Assembly (NCBI RefSeq): GCF_026965535.1
Contig: NZ_CP114039.1
Coordinates: 4,526,001-4,590,000 of the forward strand
DNA: 64,000 nucleotides
Reading direction: 5' to 3'
DNA from: Corallococcus sp. NCRR
Lineage (GTDB): Bacteria > Myxococcota > Myxococcia > Myxococcales > Myxococcaceae
Shown: one piece after another, positions 31,589-40,268 of the stretch
Layout of the letters: the number at the start of each line of letters is the position of its first letter
How positions within the stretch are numbered: position 1 is the stretch's first letter
Notes under the pieces: generated by a model
The model's input: only the letters and a program-made list of their open reading frames with translations
Told to the model about the DNA's origin: nothing
Database searches by the model: none
Position numbers and translations under genes: made by a program

Positions 31589-32482
31589 TCAGGGCTGCTG
31601 GTGCGCGGGGCCAGCGGGCGCCATCCCGCGCGAAGGAAGCTCCCAGAGGGACTGGCCCGGGGGCGCGGGCACCGCGACGTAGCACCGCCCTTTGTGCTCC
31701 GCCGTCTTCGGCGGGCAGGGCGCGGTGTCGCTCAGCTCCAGCCAGCAGCCGCCGTTGACCTCGCGCTCCGGCTTCGAGCACGGAGGCACCTTTTGCCCGT
31801 CGAGCGGCCTATTCGGGACGACGATGCGTCGCTCGACCCGCAGCGGCTGCGAGGAGGAGCCCCCGGCGAGGGTGTTCGCCATGACGCCGTCCGCGAGCGT
31901 GGCGGGCACGTACTCCACCACCGGATCCGCCGCCGGGATGGGCGCGGGCGGTGGCGGCGGTGTGCTCGCGTGGAGGGCCACCAGGACACCCGCCGCCGCG
32001 ACGGAGAGGGCGGTCAGGACGCGCAGCCCGCGACCTGAGCGGCTCGGGAGCGGGACGGGCGCCGGGGGAGGCGGGGCGGGAAGCTTGCGCGGGTCCACCG
32101 GCACGCGCCCCATCAGCAGGTGCACCAGCCCCCGCTTCGACCTCTTCGCTTCGCGCAGCGTGTCCATCACGTCCTCGCTCACATCCAGCAACTCCGCCTC
32201 CACCGCGGAGGCGTCGGCACCAGGAGGGACGGAGACGAGTTCGCAGGCGATGAAGGCCGGCTGCGCGGACGTCGTCACGAGGTACTGGAGCGCCACGTCC
32301 GGCGCCAGGTCCACCCTGGCGCCCGTGGGCGTCACCACGTAGGCCGGGTTGCCCGTCTCCTCGTTCCGCGCCTCGTAGACTCGCCCCAGCCCTTCGCCCA
32401 CGCGAAGCCGCCGCCCGAAGCGGTACGGCCCCACACCGCCCTGGTGCTGCTCCATCAACGGCTGCTCGCGGCGAGAATTCAT
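31589..32482 (-). CDS. Degenerate protein-kinase-like membrane protein
   Basis: 297 aa from the ATG at 32482. The N-terminus GPYRFGRRLRVGEGLGRVYEARNEETG mirrors the glycine-rich loop of Ser/Thr kinases, but no HRD or DFG catalytic motifs follow. Instead, about 120 residues later there is a Pro-rich linker and one transmembrane segment (VLTALSVAAAGVLVALHAS), then a Cys-containing C-terminal domain (PCSKPEREVNGGCWLELSD). Pseudokinase-like genes of this kind are common in myxobacteria. It is divergent from the RHH gene. Confidence 0.65.
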   Translation of the reverse strand: MNSRREQPLMEQHQGGVGPYRFGRRLRVGEGLGRVYEARNEETGNPAYVVTPTGARVDLAPDVALQYLVTTSAQPAFIACELVSVPPGADASAVEAELLDVSEDVMDTLREAKRSKRGLVHLLMGRVPVDPRKLPAPPPPAPVPLPSRSGRGLRVLTALSVAAAGVLVALHASTPPPPPAPIPAADPVVEYVPATLADGVMANTLAGGSSSQPLRVERRIVVPNRPLDGQKVPPCSKPEREVNGGCWLELSDTAPCPPKTAEHKGRCYVAVPAPPGQSLWELPSRGMAPAGPAHQQP

Positions 32483-32702
32483 GGCACCTGCCCTTTGGGG
32501 CTTTCGTAGACCACGCGCCCGGACAAGCGGGCAAGAGAGCGGACGGCTACCTGAAGGAGGAGGACAGGCCATCGAACAGGCGCGACTCCACTTCGACATA
32601 ACTTGTAGCCACAAAGTAGCGACACGTCAAGGCGACATTAAGTGGCGTTGCAGCGCGGATATGCTGGGCGTAACCTCTCAGTGATGCCACCCTGGAGTGC
32701 AT
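32483..32702. promoter_or_regulatory. Divergent control region between pseudokinase-like and RHH genes
   Basis: AT-richer than its surroundings, with repeated GCGACA motifs and GCCAC/GTGGC arms around 32608-32646. A possible rightward promoter reads TTGCAG (32648-32653), 17-bp spacer, TAACCT. A candidate operator for the RHH protein. Confidence 0.35.
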
Positions 32703-32951
32703 ATGCCGCTGTTCGATGACGAATCCGCCGAGCAGGTGTCCGCGATCTCCATCCGCCTGCCGGTGAGCTTGTGGGCGCGAATCGACGCCATCGCCCAACG
32801 TGAGACGGCGCAGCGGAAGGCGGCCGGAAAGAAGCCTGCCGTCATCTCTAGGAACGCCCTCGTGGGGCGCTTCCTGGAACTGGCGTGCGACGACTACGAG
32901 AAGCGCGAGGGGCCGCCAGAGGACGCCGCCCGGGAGAAGAAGAAGCGGTAG
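32703..32951 (+). CDS. Ribbon-helix-helix-like DNA-binding protein
   Basis: 82 aa from the ATG at 32703 (GGAG before it). SAISIRLPVSLWARIDAIAQ, then SRNALVGRFLELACDDYE fits an RHH (Arc/CopG) fold: one basic strand, two helices. Its last codons (AREKKKR and stop) lie inside the 25-bp direct repeat at 32928-32952. It may autoregulate the divergent promoter region before it. Confidence 0.65.
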   Translation: MPLFDDESAEQVSAISIRLPVSLWARIDAIAQRETAQRKAAGKKPAVISRNALVGRFLELACDDYEKREGPPEDAAREKKKR

Positions 32952-32952
32952 G
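32928..32952 (+). repeat. 25-bp direct repeat, left copy flanking the TIR gene
   Basis: Contains GAGAAGAAGAAGCGGTAGG and covers the last codons of the RHH gene. Perfectly matched by 34055-34079. Confidence 0.92.
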
Positions 32953-33088
32953 CGAACACCTACACGTAGGCCAGTACCACCTCCGATGTGTCCATCGGGT
33001 CGCCCGCGGCGACCTTCACATGACACCGGGATCCGGCTACTAGTGGCGTCTCGCGCCGACTCCTAGCTGCACCTACAGGACTTCAGAC

Positions 33089-33943
33089 ATGGACCTCTAC
33101 GACACTTTGTTGACTCAATACGCGGACTTGGTCAGTAAAAACCACCAACATCGCGTCCACACATGGCCCGTCTTGTCTGGCTGTAACAGAATGGCAGGTG
33201 GGGCCGGCCAATTTCTAATCGTGGTCTTCCGCCACACTGGCAACACCGCACTAATAACAAGCGACAATATGTCTGAAATGCTTGTCAGGCAGGCAACTCA
33301 GAACACAGCGATAACGGACGGGAATAAGGAAGCAATGCGTCAGGTCATCCGGCGCTCGCTTTTGCTGAATCCAAGCGACCTTGTCCTCTTGATTAAGTCA
33401 CCACGCCCGGTGCCTGCCGACATCAAAGGTCAACCACTCACAATCAATGCCCAGGCCGTAGCCGATGAACTCAAGCAAGCGCTTCGCTACCACGAACAGA
33501 TACTTGGATTGCTGCCAATGAAAATATTCCTTAGTCACAAAGGCGTCGACAAAGAGATGGTTCGGGACTTCAAGTCGACGTTATTGCTCTTAGGTTTCTC
33601 GCCTTGGCTCGACGAAGATGCGATGCCCGCTGGAACTTCACTCGAGCGAGGAATCCTGAAGGGGTTCGAGGATTCGTGCGCGGCAGTGTTTTTCGTTACG
33701 CCAAATTTTGTCGACGAGAAGTTTCTTGCGACAGAAGTCGATTATGCAATCCAACAGAAGCGGGCGAAGGGGGACGCCTTCTCGATCATCACCCTTGTCT
33801 TCAAGGACAGCACGAGCCGGGGCACCGTTCCGCAACTGTTGAGACCCTATGTCTGGAAAGAGCCGTCGACTCAGCTCCAGGGTCTGCGGGAAATACTCGT
33901 GGCCCTGCCAATTCAGGTTGGAGAAGTTCGCCTGAAGGCCTGA
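33089..33943 (+). CDS. TIR-domain protein (candidate phage-defence gene)
   Basis: 284 aa, with lower GC than all neighbours. The C-terminal part, from about residue 144, is a TIR domain: MKIFLSHKGVDKEMVRDFKS (betaA and box 1), LLLGFSPWLDED, ILKGFEDSCAAVFFVTPNF, and FLATEVDYAIQQ, where the Glu corresponds to the catalytic Glu of bacterial TIR NADases. The N-terminal about 140 residues show no known domain and may sense a trigger. It is flanked by 25-bp direct repeats, so it probably arrived as a cassette. TIR proteins in prophages often act in antiviral immunity by NAD+ depletion or signalling. Confidence 0.8.
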   Translation: MDLYDTLLTQYADLVSKNHQHRVHTWPVLSGCNRMAGGAGQFLIVVFRHTGNTALITSDNMSEMLVRQATQNTAITDGNKEAMRQVIRRSLLLNPSDLVLLIKSPRPVPADIKGQPLTINAQAVADELKQALRYHEQILGLLPMKIFLSHKGVDKEMVRDFKSTLLLLGFSPWLDEDAMPAGTSLERGILKGFEDSCAAVFFVTPNFVDEKFLATEVDYAIQQKRAKGDAFSIITLVFKDSTSRGTVPQLLRPYVWKEPSTQLQGLREILVALPIQVGEVRLKA

Positions 33944-34054
33944 CGGCTTGTGGACTGTGCGGCAGCGCCGCCACGCCGCTGCCCACGGTTTCAGCCGGTG
34001 GCTCGGCGCCGCATCTTCCAGTGCCTCACGTGGAGGCACGTGGGGTAGTGGCAC

Positions 34055-34079
34055 GCCCGGGAGAAGAAGAAGCGGTAGG
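34055..34079 (+). repeat. 25-bp direct repeat, right copy flanking the TIR gene
   Basis: Perfect copy of 32928-32952. A hairpin GTGCCTC-ACGTG-GAGGCAC lies just upstream (34021-34039). Confidence 0.92.
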
Positions 34080-34105
34080 ACGCGGCCGAGAGGGGTGGAC
34101 GTCAC

Positions 34106-34555
34106 ATGAGCAAGGAGGCCGAGATCGCCGCGAAGCTTGCGGCGATGATGGAGAGGGTCATCACCGACGCATGGAATGGCCAGAAGTCATGGGTCTCCAT
34201 CGTCGACGAGATGATGAAGGAGCTCGCGCCCCATCTGCGGAGTGAGGCGCGAACACGGGGCGAGCTTGCCATCCTGGAAATTGAAGTGCGCCATGAGGTC
34301 ACGAGGCAACTGGTGACCGAGACGCGGACAAGGCTCGCAACGGCGCCCGGCGACGTACTGCCCAGCGTGAGACAGCGCGTAGAGGCGGAGATCAAGAACC
34401 TGGAGCGCCACGAGGACTACCTCGCGGCGCTGCTCCGGCACACTGAATCGCTGGCGGAGACGAGGAGCAGCCGGTGGGTGCCACGGGCCGCCCTCATCAT
34501 TGCGTGCGCGTCGCTGCTCTGGCAGATCATCGCGGCGCTGTGGAAGCTGAAGTAA
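34106..34555 (+). CDS. C-terminal membrane-anchored protein, unknown function
   Basis: 149 aa. A charged helical body (MERVITDAWNGQKSW, VRHEVTRQLVTETRTRLA, VRQRVEAEIKNLERHEDYL) ends in one transmembrane segment (ALIIACASLLWQIIAALW), like a tail-anchored protein. It follows the TIR cassette and was probably the original neighbour of the RHH gene. No family recognised. Confidence 0.6.
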   Translation: MSKEAEIAAKLAAMMERVITDAWNGQKSWVSIVDEMMKELAPHLRSEARTRGELAILEIEVRHEVTRQLVTETRTRLATAPGDVLPSVRQRVEAEIKNLERHEDYLAALLRHTESLAETRSSRWVPRAALIIACASLLWQIIAALWKLK

Positions 34556-34600
34556 CTGCGCGCGGTCCGCCCGGCGCAGGGGTGGGTCGCGGCGCCGGCA

Positions 34601-34855
34601 TCAGCCCTCGCCAAGTTTCTTCTTGATGAGCCGGCTCAGAGACGGCTTGTCCCACAAGTCGGCCGAAATTCTTTCGCTTTTGGCATCTGCGGCGCCCATC
34701 GTGATGGCGACTGTCTCATGCAGCGTGTAGCCGGGGATGCTCGAACTCCCACCGATTTCTCGCCTCTCCACGAACATCTTGGGGTCGAGGACGTAGCCGG
34801 ACCGCACCAGCGCGAAGTACTGCAAGTAGAGGCCGTACAGATGGTCATCATTCAT
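34601..34855 (-). CDS. Small hypothetical protein
   Basis: 84 aa from the ATG at 34855 (GGGGGAC before it). Contains DDHLYGLYLQYFALVRSGYVLD and a basic C-terminus (LSRLIKKKLGEG). Function unknown. Confidence 0.5.
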   Translation of the reverse strand: MNDDHLYGLYLQYFALVRSGYVLDPKMFVERREIGGSSSIPGYTLHETVAITMGAADAKSERISADLWDKPSLSRLIKKKLGEG

Positions 34856-35083
34856 GGTGTCCCCCATGCCCGGCACGTCGTGGGCGCCGTGGGCAGAGCA
34901 CCACCGTATGGCAGCTGCTGGTGGCCTGTCAGCCTCCCCGTTCGGGGGATGGACGCGGGCGGAGCTGACCGGTCGGAATGAGGTCGTGTCCAGAGAACGT
35001 CAGTCCTGGCTGGTAGCCTCTCGGGTGCACCCCGGCACAACGGGGCGCGGTGGTCGATGCCACCTATGAAAGGACACCCAGCC

Positions 35084-35377
35084 ATGTCGAACGAGTCGCA
35101 GATGAAGGAAAACCGGCAAGAGTGGCTCCGTCGCGCCAGGGATGAGCTACGCGCGGACCTGGAGCTCTGCCGGCGCCTGGAGAGCGACCCGAAGGTTCCG
35201 GGTGGGCCGGACGCCCTCGCTGTTGCTCGCGTTGTAGCGGGCCTGAGCGTGCAGGAATACCTGATGGCGGCCCGGAGCGTCGGCATTGAACTCCCCACGG
35301 CGGAGGAGCGGGTGAAGGAGATTGAACGGGAGACGGCCGCCCAGGTGCACATCTCGCAACTCATGTCTAAGCGCTGA
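35084..35377 (+). CDS. Small helical hypothetical protein
   Basis: 97 aa from the ATG at 35084 (AAAGGA before it). Highly charged and helical (ENRQEWLRRARDELRADLELCRRL, then EERVKEIERETAAQVH). No family recognised. Confidence 0.5.
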   Translation: MSNESQMKENRQEWLRRARDELRADLELCRRLESDPKVPGGPDALAVARVVAGLSVQEYLMAARSVGIELPTAEERVKEIERETAAQVHISQLMSKR

Positions 35378-35438
35378 CGCCCCCGTCTGAACTTTGTCCA
35401 CGGCACGCAGGATTCTCGGGATATGCGCAAGCTCCCCG

Positions 35439-35633
35439 TCACGCGGCCGCGCGAGCCTGCTGGTCCGCGAGCACCAGCAGGGCCTGAGCCTCCGCCGCCT
35501 GGTGCTCCTCCCGGGCAGCCGCCAGCCGCGTCCGGGCCTCCGGACTCCCGTCCAGCCCGCGCATCGCGTCCTGCAGCTCCAGCTCCGCTTCACCCAGGCG
35601 CTGCGCCAGCGCCACCCGCTCCGTCGTCGTCAT
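35439..35633 (-). CDS. Small coiled-coil protein
   Basis: 64 aa from the ATG at 35633 (MTTTERVALAQRLGEAELEL). Almost all helix with Ala/Glu heptads. Unknown role. Confidence 0.45.
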   Translation of the reverse strand: MTTTERVALAQRLGEAELELQDAMRGLDGSPEARTRLAAAREEHQAAEAQALLVLADQQARAAA

Positions 35634-35664
35634 GGCGGGCGCGGAGAGCAGGAGGCGTGCCGAC

Positions 35665-35937
35665 CTACCCCTGTGGCTGTCGGGCTCCGGGGAGCGCCAG
35701 CTCAAGCAACACGTCCCACGACACGCGGCGCAGGTAGAGCTGAGCGTCGGTAATGCCCTCCGGGGTGTGCCGCATCAGCACCACCTCGTAGTCCGCGCTG
35801 GCGCCGTCCGAGTCCCGTCCGAGGTGGACAACCTCTCCAACCACTGGGACGCGCGACATCACCCGGATGTTGGTAAAGGAGTGAAACCCAGGCTGCCCGT
35901 CCAGGGACGGGGTGATGAACATGTCGACGCGTGCCAT
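35665..35937 (-). CDS. Small hypothetical protein
   Basis: 90 aa from the ATG at 35937. A compact beta-type sequence (VDMFITPSLDGQPGFHSF, then RVPVVGEVVHLGRDS, YEVVLMRHTPEG). Not recognised. Confidence 0.5.
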   Translation of the reverse strand: MARVDMFITPSLDGQPGFHSFTNIRVMSRVPVVGEVVHLGRDSDGASADYEVVLMRHTPEGITDAQLYLRRVSWDVLLELALPGARQPQG

Positions 35938-36003
35938 GCCGTCCTCGCTCTCCTGGCGCACCATAGCGGACCACGTCCGCCAGGTGGCGAGCGTCGCGCC
36001 TGG

Positions 36004-36213
36004 CTACAGCGGCGCCGCCCAGTCCTCCGGCGGGAGTCCGCGCACGTCCGTCTGAGCCTCGCGGTCCGCCTCCCGGAGCGCGTCGTCCACCAGGTGGGCC
36101 ACGCGCTCGACGTTGGCCGGAAGCTGGCCGCCAGCCTCCAGCGCCTCTGCGTGCAGGCTCGCCGCGGCGGCGGTGAGGTGCAGCTTTACGACGGGCATCC
36201 GGCTGGTGCGCAT
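36004..36213 (-). CDS. Small hypothetical protein
   Basis: 69 aa from the ATG at 36213 (alternative start six codons in). Helical, Ala-rich (VVKLHLTAAAASLHAEALE). Not recognised. Confidence 0.45.
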   Translation of the reverse strand: MRTSRMPVVKLHLTAAAASLHAEALEAGGQLPANVERVAHLVDDALREADREAQTDVRGLPPEDWAAPL

Positions 36214-36277
36214 GGGCTCCCTCCTCGGCGGAAGGTGACCATGCGCACGCGGTGCCGCAACGGCAAGAGAGGTGATG

Positions 36278-36541
36278 CTAGCCGACACGACGGCGGTGCT
36301 TCTTAGCCTCGGAAGCCATGTACTCGGCGATCTCCAAAGCAGTTGCGACGTAGTCCGCCCGCGAAGGCGGTCCGCGCTGTGAATTGAGGTCGTTGCCAGT
36401 GCGGCGCACCATCTGGCCATTGCTCGCCAGGAGCCCCTGCAACGCGTGCGCAGCGAAGAGGTCGAACGGCGTGATGCCTTCGGGCCGCGAAGGCGAGGGC
36501 GGCGTGGCGGCAGAATCAGTCGGAGCAGCTTCATCGGACAT
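36278..36541 (-). CDS. Small hypothetical protein
   Basis: 87 aa from the ATG at 36541. A Ser/Pro-rich start, then DLFAAHALQGLLAS and YVATALEIAEYMASEAKKHRRR. The motif resembles a DUF-type protein found in phages (AAHALQGLLAS), but the family is not certain. Confidence 0.5.
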   Translation of the reverse strand: MSDEAAPTDSAATPPSPSRPEGITPFDLFAAHALQGLLASNGQMVRRTGNDLNSQRGPPSRADYVATALEIAEYMASEAKKHRRRVG

Positions 36542-36642
36542 TGGCAATCCCCTGTGAACGTGCGCGGCTCAATGCCTTGCACTCGCGCTGGCGTACTACC
36601 AGGGTCCCGACGGCGCCAATTCCTGGCACCAGGGGCTCCCAT

Positions 36643-37458
36643 TCAGGCGGCGATGGTGTCAGTAGGCCGCAAGAGGCCGCGCACCGCAGGCTTCCACAGC
36701 GGCTGAAGGCCGGAGTGGCCGCGCCGGGTAAAGGGCACCATCTCGCCCCACTTCGCGCCCGCCTCGGTGAGGACCCACGCCTTGCGGTCCCCGTGCTCGG
36801 AGCGAACCTGGAAGCCGAGTTCGGCAAGGCGCTTGTTCACCTTCTGGGGCAACATGCCCAGCGGCTCGCCCAACTCCGTCGGGTTGATGAGCGCAGGCCC
36901 AATCTCACCCGCCGGCAGCAGTTGCCGGTAGGGCTCCATGGTCAACCCGGTGTCCGTATGGATGGCGGCGAGGGCCACGGACGTGATGAGCCCCGTCTTG
37001 ACGCCCGGGAGCTTCGCCAGGTGCTCCGCGATGGCGAAATGGGCGACCACCTGCTCCTGGGGCCTCGACAGCCCGGGCCGGGCTACGGACACGGGCTGGG
37101 CGCTCGGCAGCGAGTAGGAGCCCGTCGCCATGATGGAGGGCACCACCTGCTCAGCCACCCACATCTGGAAGGGCAGCGCCTTCGGCTTGTCGCTGCGTCC
37201 GAGGAAGAAGTACAGGCCCTGCTCGGTGAGCGTGGGCATCTCCTTCGTGCCCGAGGTGGTCAGAACGGATCTGACCACCCTCCACTTCTCCGGGACGTGG
37301 GCGATGGCCGCACTGCCATTCCACACGTAGCCGAGCGCCTCGGCCACGTCCTTGGCGACGAAGAGGGGCCTTCCGTCCTCGCCCACCACGGTGCGGACCT
37401 GCTGTTGAGGCTCGAACTCGAACACCTGGACACTGCTTGGTTTGCACGTTGCCGACAC
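36643..37458 (-). CDS. BRO-N antirepressor, copy 2
   Basis: 271 aa from the GTG at 37458 (GCGGAGGT before it). It parallels copy 1: CKPSSVQVFEFE, then LFVAKDVAEALGY, a full BRO-N domain, and a C-terminal domain with LTEAGAKWGEMVPF. The two copies share the start (CKPSS-x-Q-x-FEFE) and the end (LLxPT) but diverge in between. A second antirepressor may act on another repressor or be inherited from another phage. Confidence 0.83.
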   Translation of the reverse strand: MSATCKPSSVQVFEFEPQQQVRTVVGEDGRPLFVAKDVAEALGYVWNGSAAIAHVPEKWRVVRSVLTTSGTKEMPTLTEQGLYFFLGRSDKPKALPFQMWVAEQVVPSIMATGSYSLPSAQPVSVARPGLSRPQEQVVAHFAIAEHLAKLPGVKTGLITSVALAAIHTDTGLTMEPYRQLLPAGEIGPALINPTELGEPLGMLPQKVNKRLAELGFQVRSEHGDRKAWVLTEAGAKWGEMVPFTRRGHSGLQPLWKPAVRGLLRPTDTIAA

Positions 37459-37802
37459 GGGTACCTCCGCGAAGCACTGCTGACTGCACGGCGCCACCCG
37501 CGCCGCTGGGGTGAACCACTCCTGGTGAAGCGTGGGATGTCCTACCCAGCTTCACTGAACACCTGCATCCCTAGGGGCAGATGGGGACCGCGTCCAATTT
37601 TCAGCCGACCCCACATCTTGGGGTCTCGCCAATCAGGGCCTACGACTTGTGCCTCTGCATCAGCCTCGCCCAGCCCTGTCGCAGCGCCAAAAAATCGGCA
37701 CGGGCTTGGACATTCACAGCGGCAGGCAGGCGACCTCAGAGGTTGGAGCTCGAAGCCGGTTCGCCCGCCGCCTTCCTCGGGGGCTGGGGCTTCAACGGGT
37801 CG
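37459..37802. other. 344-bp gap without a supported gene
   Basis: No clear coding frame, promoter or repeat seen on either strand. It contains a run of six A (around 37690) but no terminator-type stem. Confidence 0.4.
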
Positions 37803-38438
37803 TCAGCCAGGAACAGCGCCTCCCTCGGACTCCCACGTCTCAAGCGCCGGGCGCCGGAGCGCAGCAAGCAGTGCGGCGTGGTCGCGCACCTGCACGAGAT
37901 AGTCACCAGCGGGCCACTCGTAGCGGACCGTGCTCTTGCATCCCGGGACACGCATCCACACCGTGGCCGTGCCAGTGGTGACGACCGTGCTCGTCACCTC
38001 GGCGCTCGGCAACGCCTGACGCATGTCCGCGAGGGCCGCCTCCCTGGTGAGGTGCCGCTCGGCACGCTCGCGGACGGCCGCCGCGCGACACCCCTCCGAG
38101 CACCAGACGTCCTGCCCGTGCGTCACCGGCGGTGCCCACTCCTCCTCGTGTCCCGACTCCTCCTCGGCAGCTTCGGCGCAGCGCCAGCAGCCCTCGCCGT
38201 CCACCTCGTGGTTGCAGTAGCTGCACTCGAAGCGCCAGCCGATGTCGAGCAGAGCCTGGGCGGGCACCGGGCCGGGGGCGTGCGCGTCGAGGCGGGGCTC
38301 GCGCCGCGCCTTCGCGTCGCGAGCATCGAGTCCTTCCTTCCGCGCGCCACGCACGCGGGCCCGCGCTTCGGAGCGCTCGAACACCACCTCGTGGTGCTCG
38401 TCGTCCAGTTCCACCACCCATGCCACGAGCTCAGCCAC
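37803..38438 (-). CDS. Hypothetical protein with a zinc-binding segment
   Basis: 211 aa, GTG start overlapping the upstream stop. The middle has FECSYCNHEVDGEGCWRCAEA and later WCSEGC, i.e. two Cys pairs, likely zinc. The C-terminus is beta-type (TSTVVTTGTATVWMRVPGC). Probably co-expressed with the MazG-like gene. Confidence 0.55.
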   Translation of the reverse strand: MAELVAWVVELDDEHHEVVFERSEARARVRGARKEGLDARDAKARREPRLDAHAPGPVPAQALLDIGWRFECSYCNHEVDGEGCWRCAEAAEEESGHEEEWAPPVTHGQDVWCSEGCRAAAVRERAERHLTREAALADMRQALPSAEVTSTVVTTGTATVWMRVPGCKSTVRYEWPAGDYLVQVRDHAALLAALRRPALETWESEGGAVPG

Positions 38439-40164
38439 GGGGCGCCTCCTCCCCGGGCAGCGGGAGGTCTCGAATCAGCTCGTGCGCGAAGCGGGCGTCC
38501 AGGAGTCCGTACTGGTGCGGCACCTGAGCCGCCCGCTCGCGCATGTCCTCCGCCCCGAGGCGCGCAGCGTCGCGCACGGCCTTCACCATCGCGCTCCCGG
38601 CCAGGTGCTGGAGGAAGGTCACGCCCTGCCACACGTCGACGAGGCTGTTGTGCACGAGGGCGATGCGGTCCTTGGCGGGCTCCGGCAGGTCGTGCCGGTC
38701 CATCACGTCCGACAGCGCCGCCTTGCACGCCTGAGCCATCAGCACGACGTCCTGGTAGCTGAGGGCGTCGGGCGGCTTGCGCATGCCCAGCGCGCCCTGG
38801 ATGAGGGCGGCGTGACGGGCGGTGAGGATCTTCACGGCCTCGCTCCCCTCGTCGCCATCGGGGACGGGCAGCTCCTCGAAGACGGCGCGGAGGACGGCCA
38901 CGGCCGCGCCCTGCTCGGGGGTGGTGACGCGGAGCGCGCTCCAGACGCGCACCACCGCACGGCGCACGGACTCCGGGACGCCGCAGGCGTCACACCGCGC
39001 GCGGCACCACTCGCACTGGCCCTCGCCCGCGCAGGTGCACCGCCCGGAGGGGTGCAGCATCGCGTCCACCTCGGAGGCCACGAGGCGGCCCGTGGGCGTC
39101 AGCTCGTGGCCCAGCTTCGCGAGGCTGGCGTCGATGCGCTGGGGCAGGGTGGGGCGGCCCTCCTGCGCGCGGCGGAGCACCCGGGACACGTCCGCCGGCA
39201 CCCAGCCCTCGGGCTTGATGACTTTCCCGTCGGCACGCCGCACCGGGCGCCCGTCGGGCCCCAGCTTGCGCATGTTGGCCGGGTGGATTTCCTCGGTCAC
39301 CGCGGCGAGCAGCGGCAGGCCGAACTGCGCCGCGCGCCCGCTCACCACGTACTGGGCGTCGCCGAGTTCGTGGAGCATCTGGACCAGGTCCGGCCCGGGG
39401 CTGTCCGGGTCCACCTCCACCACGTAGTCGCCCACATCCAGGCGGGCGCGCACGTGCAGCCCCATCGCGCGCAGGAATTCCAGCGTCTCCTCCAGCAGGA
39501 GCTTCCCCGCGAGCACGCGCTCCTCGACGGTGCCGACGTCAGGCACGTGGCGCACCGGCAGGTCCATCGCCTCGTGGAACCCCGTCACCCGGGCCACGTA
39601 GGGGTCGGACTCCGGCAGGCGCACGTCGAGGGCGGAGAGCATCCGGTGCACGGGCAACGTGTAAGCCCCGCTTACAGGTTCAGGAGGCGAACCATCCGGA
39701 ACGGCCGGAGAGTTCGTGGCGGGCCGGGCGGCGAGGGCAGCGCGAGCGCGCTCTTGCACGGCACCCAGGCGCATGGCGGAGAACAGACCCTGGCTGCCGT
39801 CCACCGCCATGTACTCGGTGAGAATGGCGCGCAGCTCCTCCACCTGCGCGCGGTGGGCGTCGCGCTCGGCGACCCGTGCGTTTCCGATGCGGAAAGCCGT
39901 CGCGCGCTGGGCCTCCTTCAGGCCCAGCTGCTTCTCCAGGTCCGCCACCTGGGCTTGCAACTCGCCAATGCGCTGTTCCTTCTCGACATTGCGCGCCACC
40001 AGCCCCGCCACTTTCGCGCCCTCCAGCGCGGCCCCGCGAAGGTGGGTGAGTGCATCCCATGGAGAAGAATTCCCACGCTCTACTTTGAAAGTGGCGGCGA
40101 TGAGGCTTTGCCACCGCTCCACATCCGCTTCCGTGTACTTCGTGGTGTCCGTGCACGTCGTCAT
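38431..40164 (-). CDS. MazG-like nucleotide pyrophosphohydrolase fused to a zinc domain
   Basis: 577 aa. The N-terminus is a coiled coil (EKEQRIGELQAQVADLEKQLG). The middle has KLLLEETLEFLRAMG, then LVQMLHELGDAQYVVSGRAAQFG and PLLAAVTEEIHPANMRKLG, the EE..E and E..D metal-binding pattern of phage MazG/PRA-PH pyrophosphohydrolases. A Cys-rich segment (CTCAGEGQCEWCRARCDACG) follows, then a helical C-terminus. It may hydrolyse nucleotides such as dNTPs or alarmones to shift host physiology. Confidence 0.7.
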   Translation of the reverse strand: MTTCTDTTKYTEADVERWQSLIAATFKVERGNSSPWDALTHLRGAALEGAKVAGLVARNVEKEQRIGELQAQVADLEKQLGLKEAQRATAFRIGNARVAERDAHRAQVEELRAILTEYMAVDGSQGLFSAMRLGAVQERARAALAARPATNSPAVPDGSPPEPVSGAYTLPVHRMLSALDVRLPESDPYVARVTGFHEAMDLPVRHVPDVGTVEERVLAGKLLLEETLEFLRAMGLHVRARLDVGDYVVEVDPDSPGPDLVQMLHELGDAQYVVSGRAAQFGLPLLAAVTEEIHPANMRKLGPDGRPVRRADGKVIKPEGWVPADVSRVLRRAQEGRPTLPQRIDASLAKLGHELTPTGRLVASEVDAMLHPSGRCTCAGEGQCEWCRARCDACGVPESVRRAVVRVWSALRVTTPEQGAAVAVLRAVFEELPVPDGDEGSEAVKILTARHAALIQGALGMRKPPDALSYQDVVLMAQACKAALSDVMDRHDLPEPAKDRIALVHNSLVDVWQGVTFLQHLAGSAMVKAVRDAARLGAEDMRERAAQVPHQYGLLDARFAHELIRDLPLPGEEAPRG

Positions 40165-40217
40165 CTGGCACCTCTGCCGTCGAGGAGCGCGCCGTCGTGA
40201 CGACGCGCGGGAAGAGG

Positions 40218-40244
40218 GCGGGCGGCCCGCGCAGCGCCGCCCGC
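40218..40244. terminator. Intergenic GC hairpin
   Basis: GCGGGCGGC and GCCGCCCGC form a 9-bp stem just after the amidohydrolase stop. There is no U tract. Confidence 0.35.
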
Positions 40245-40268
40245 TTCGAAGTCAGGGGAGGGGAGCGG

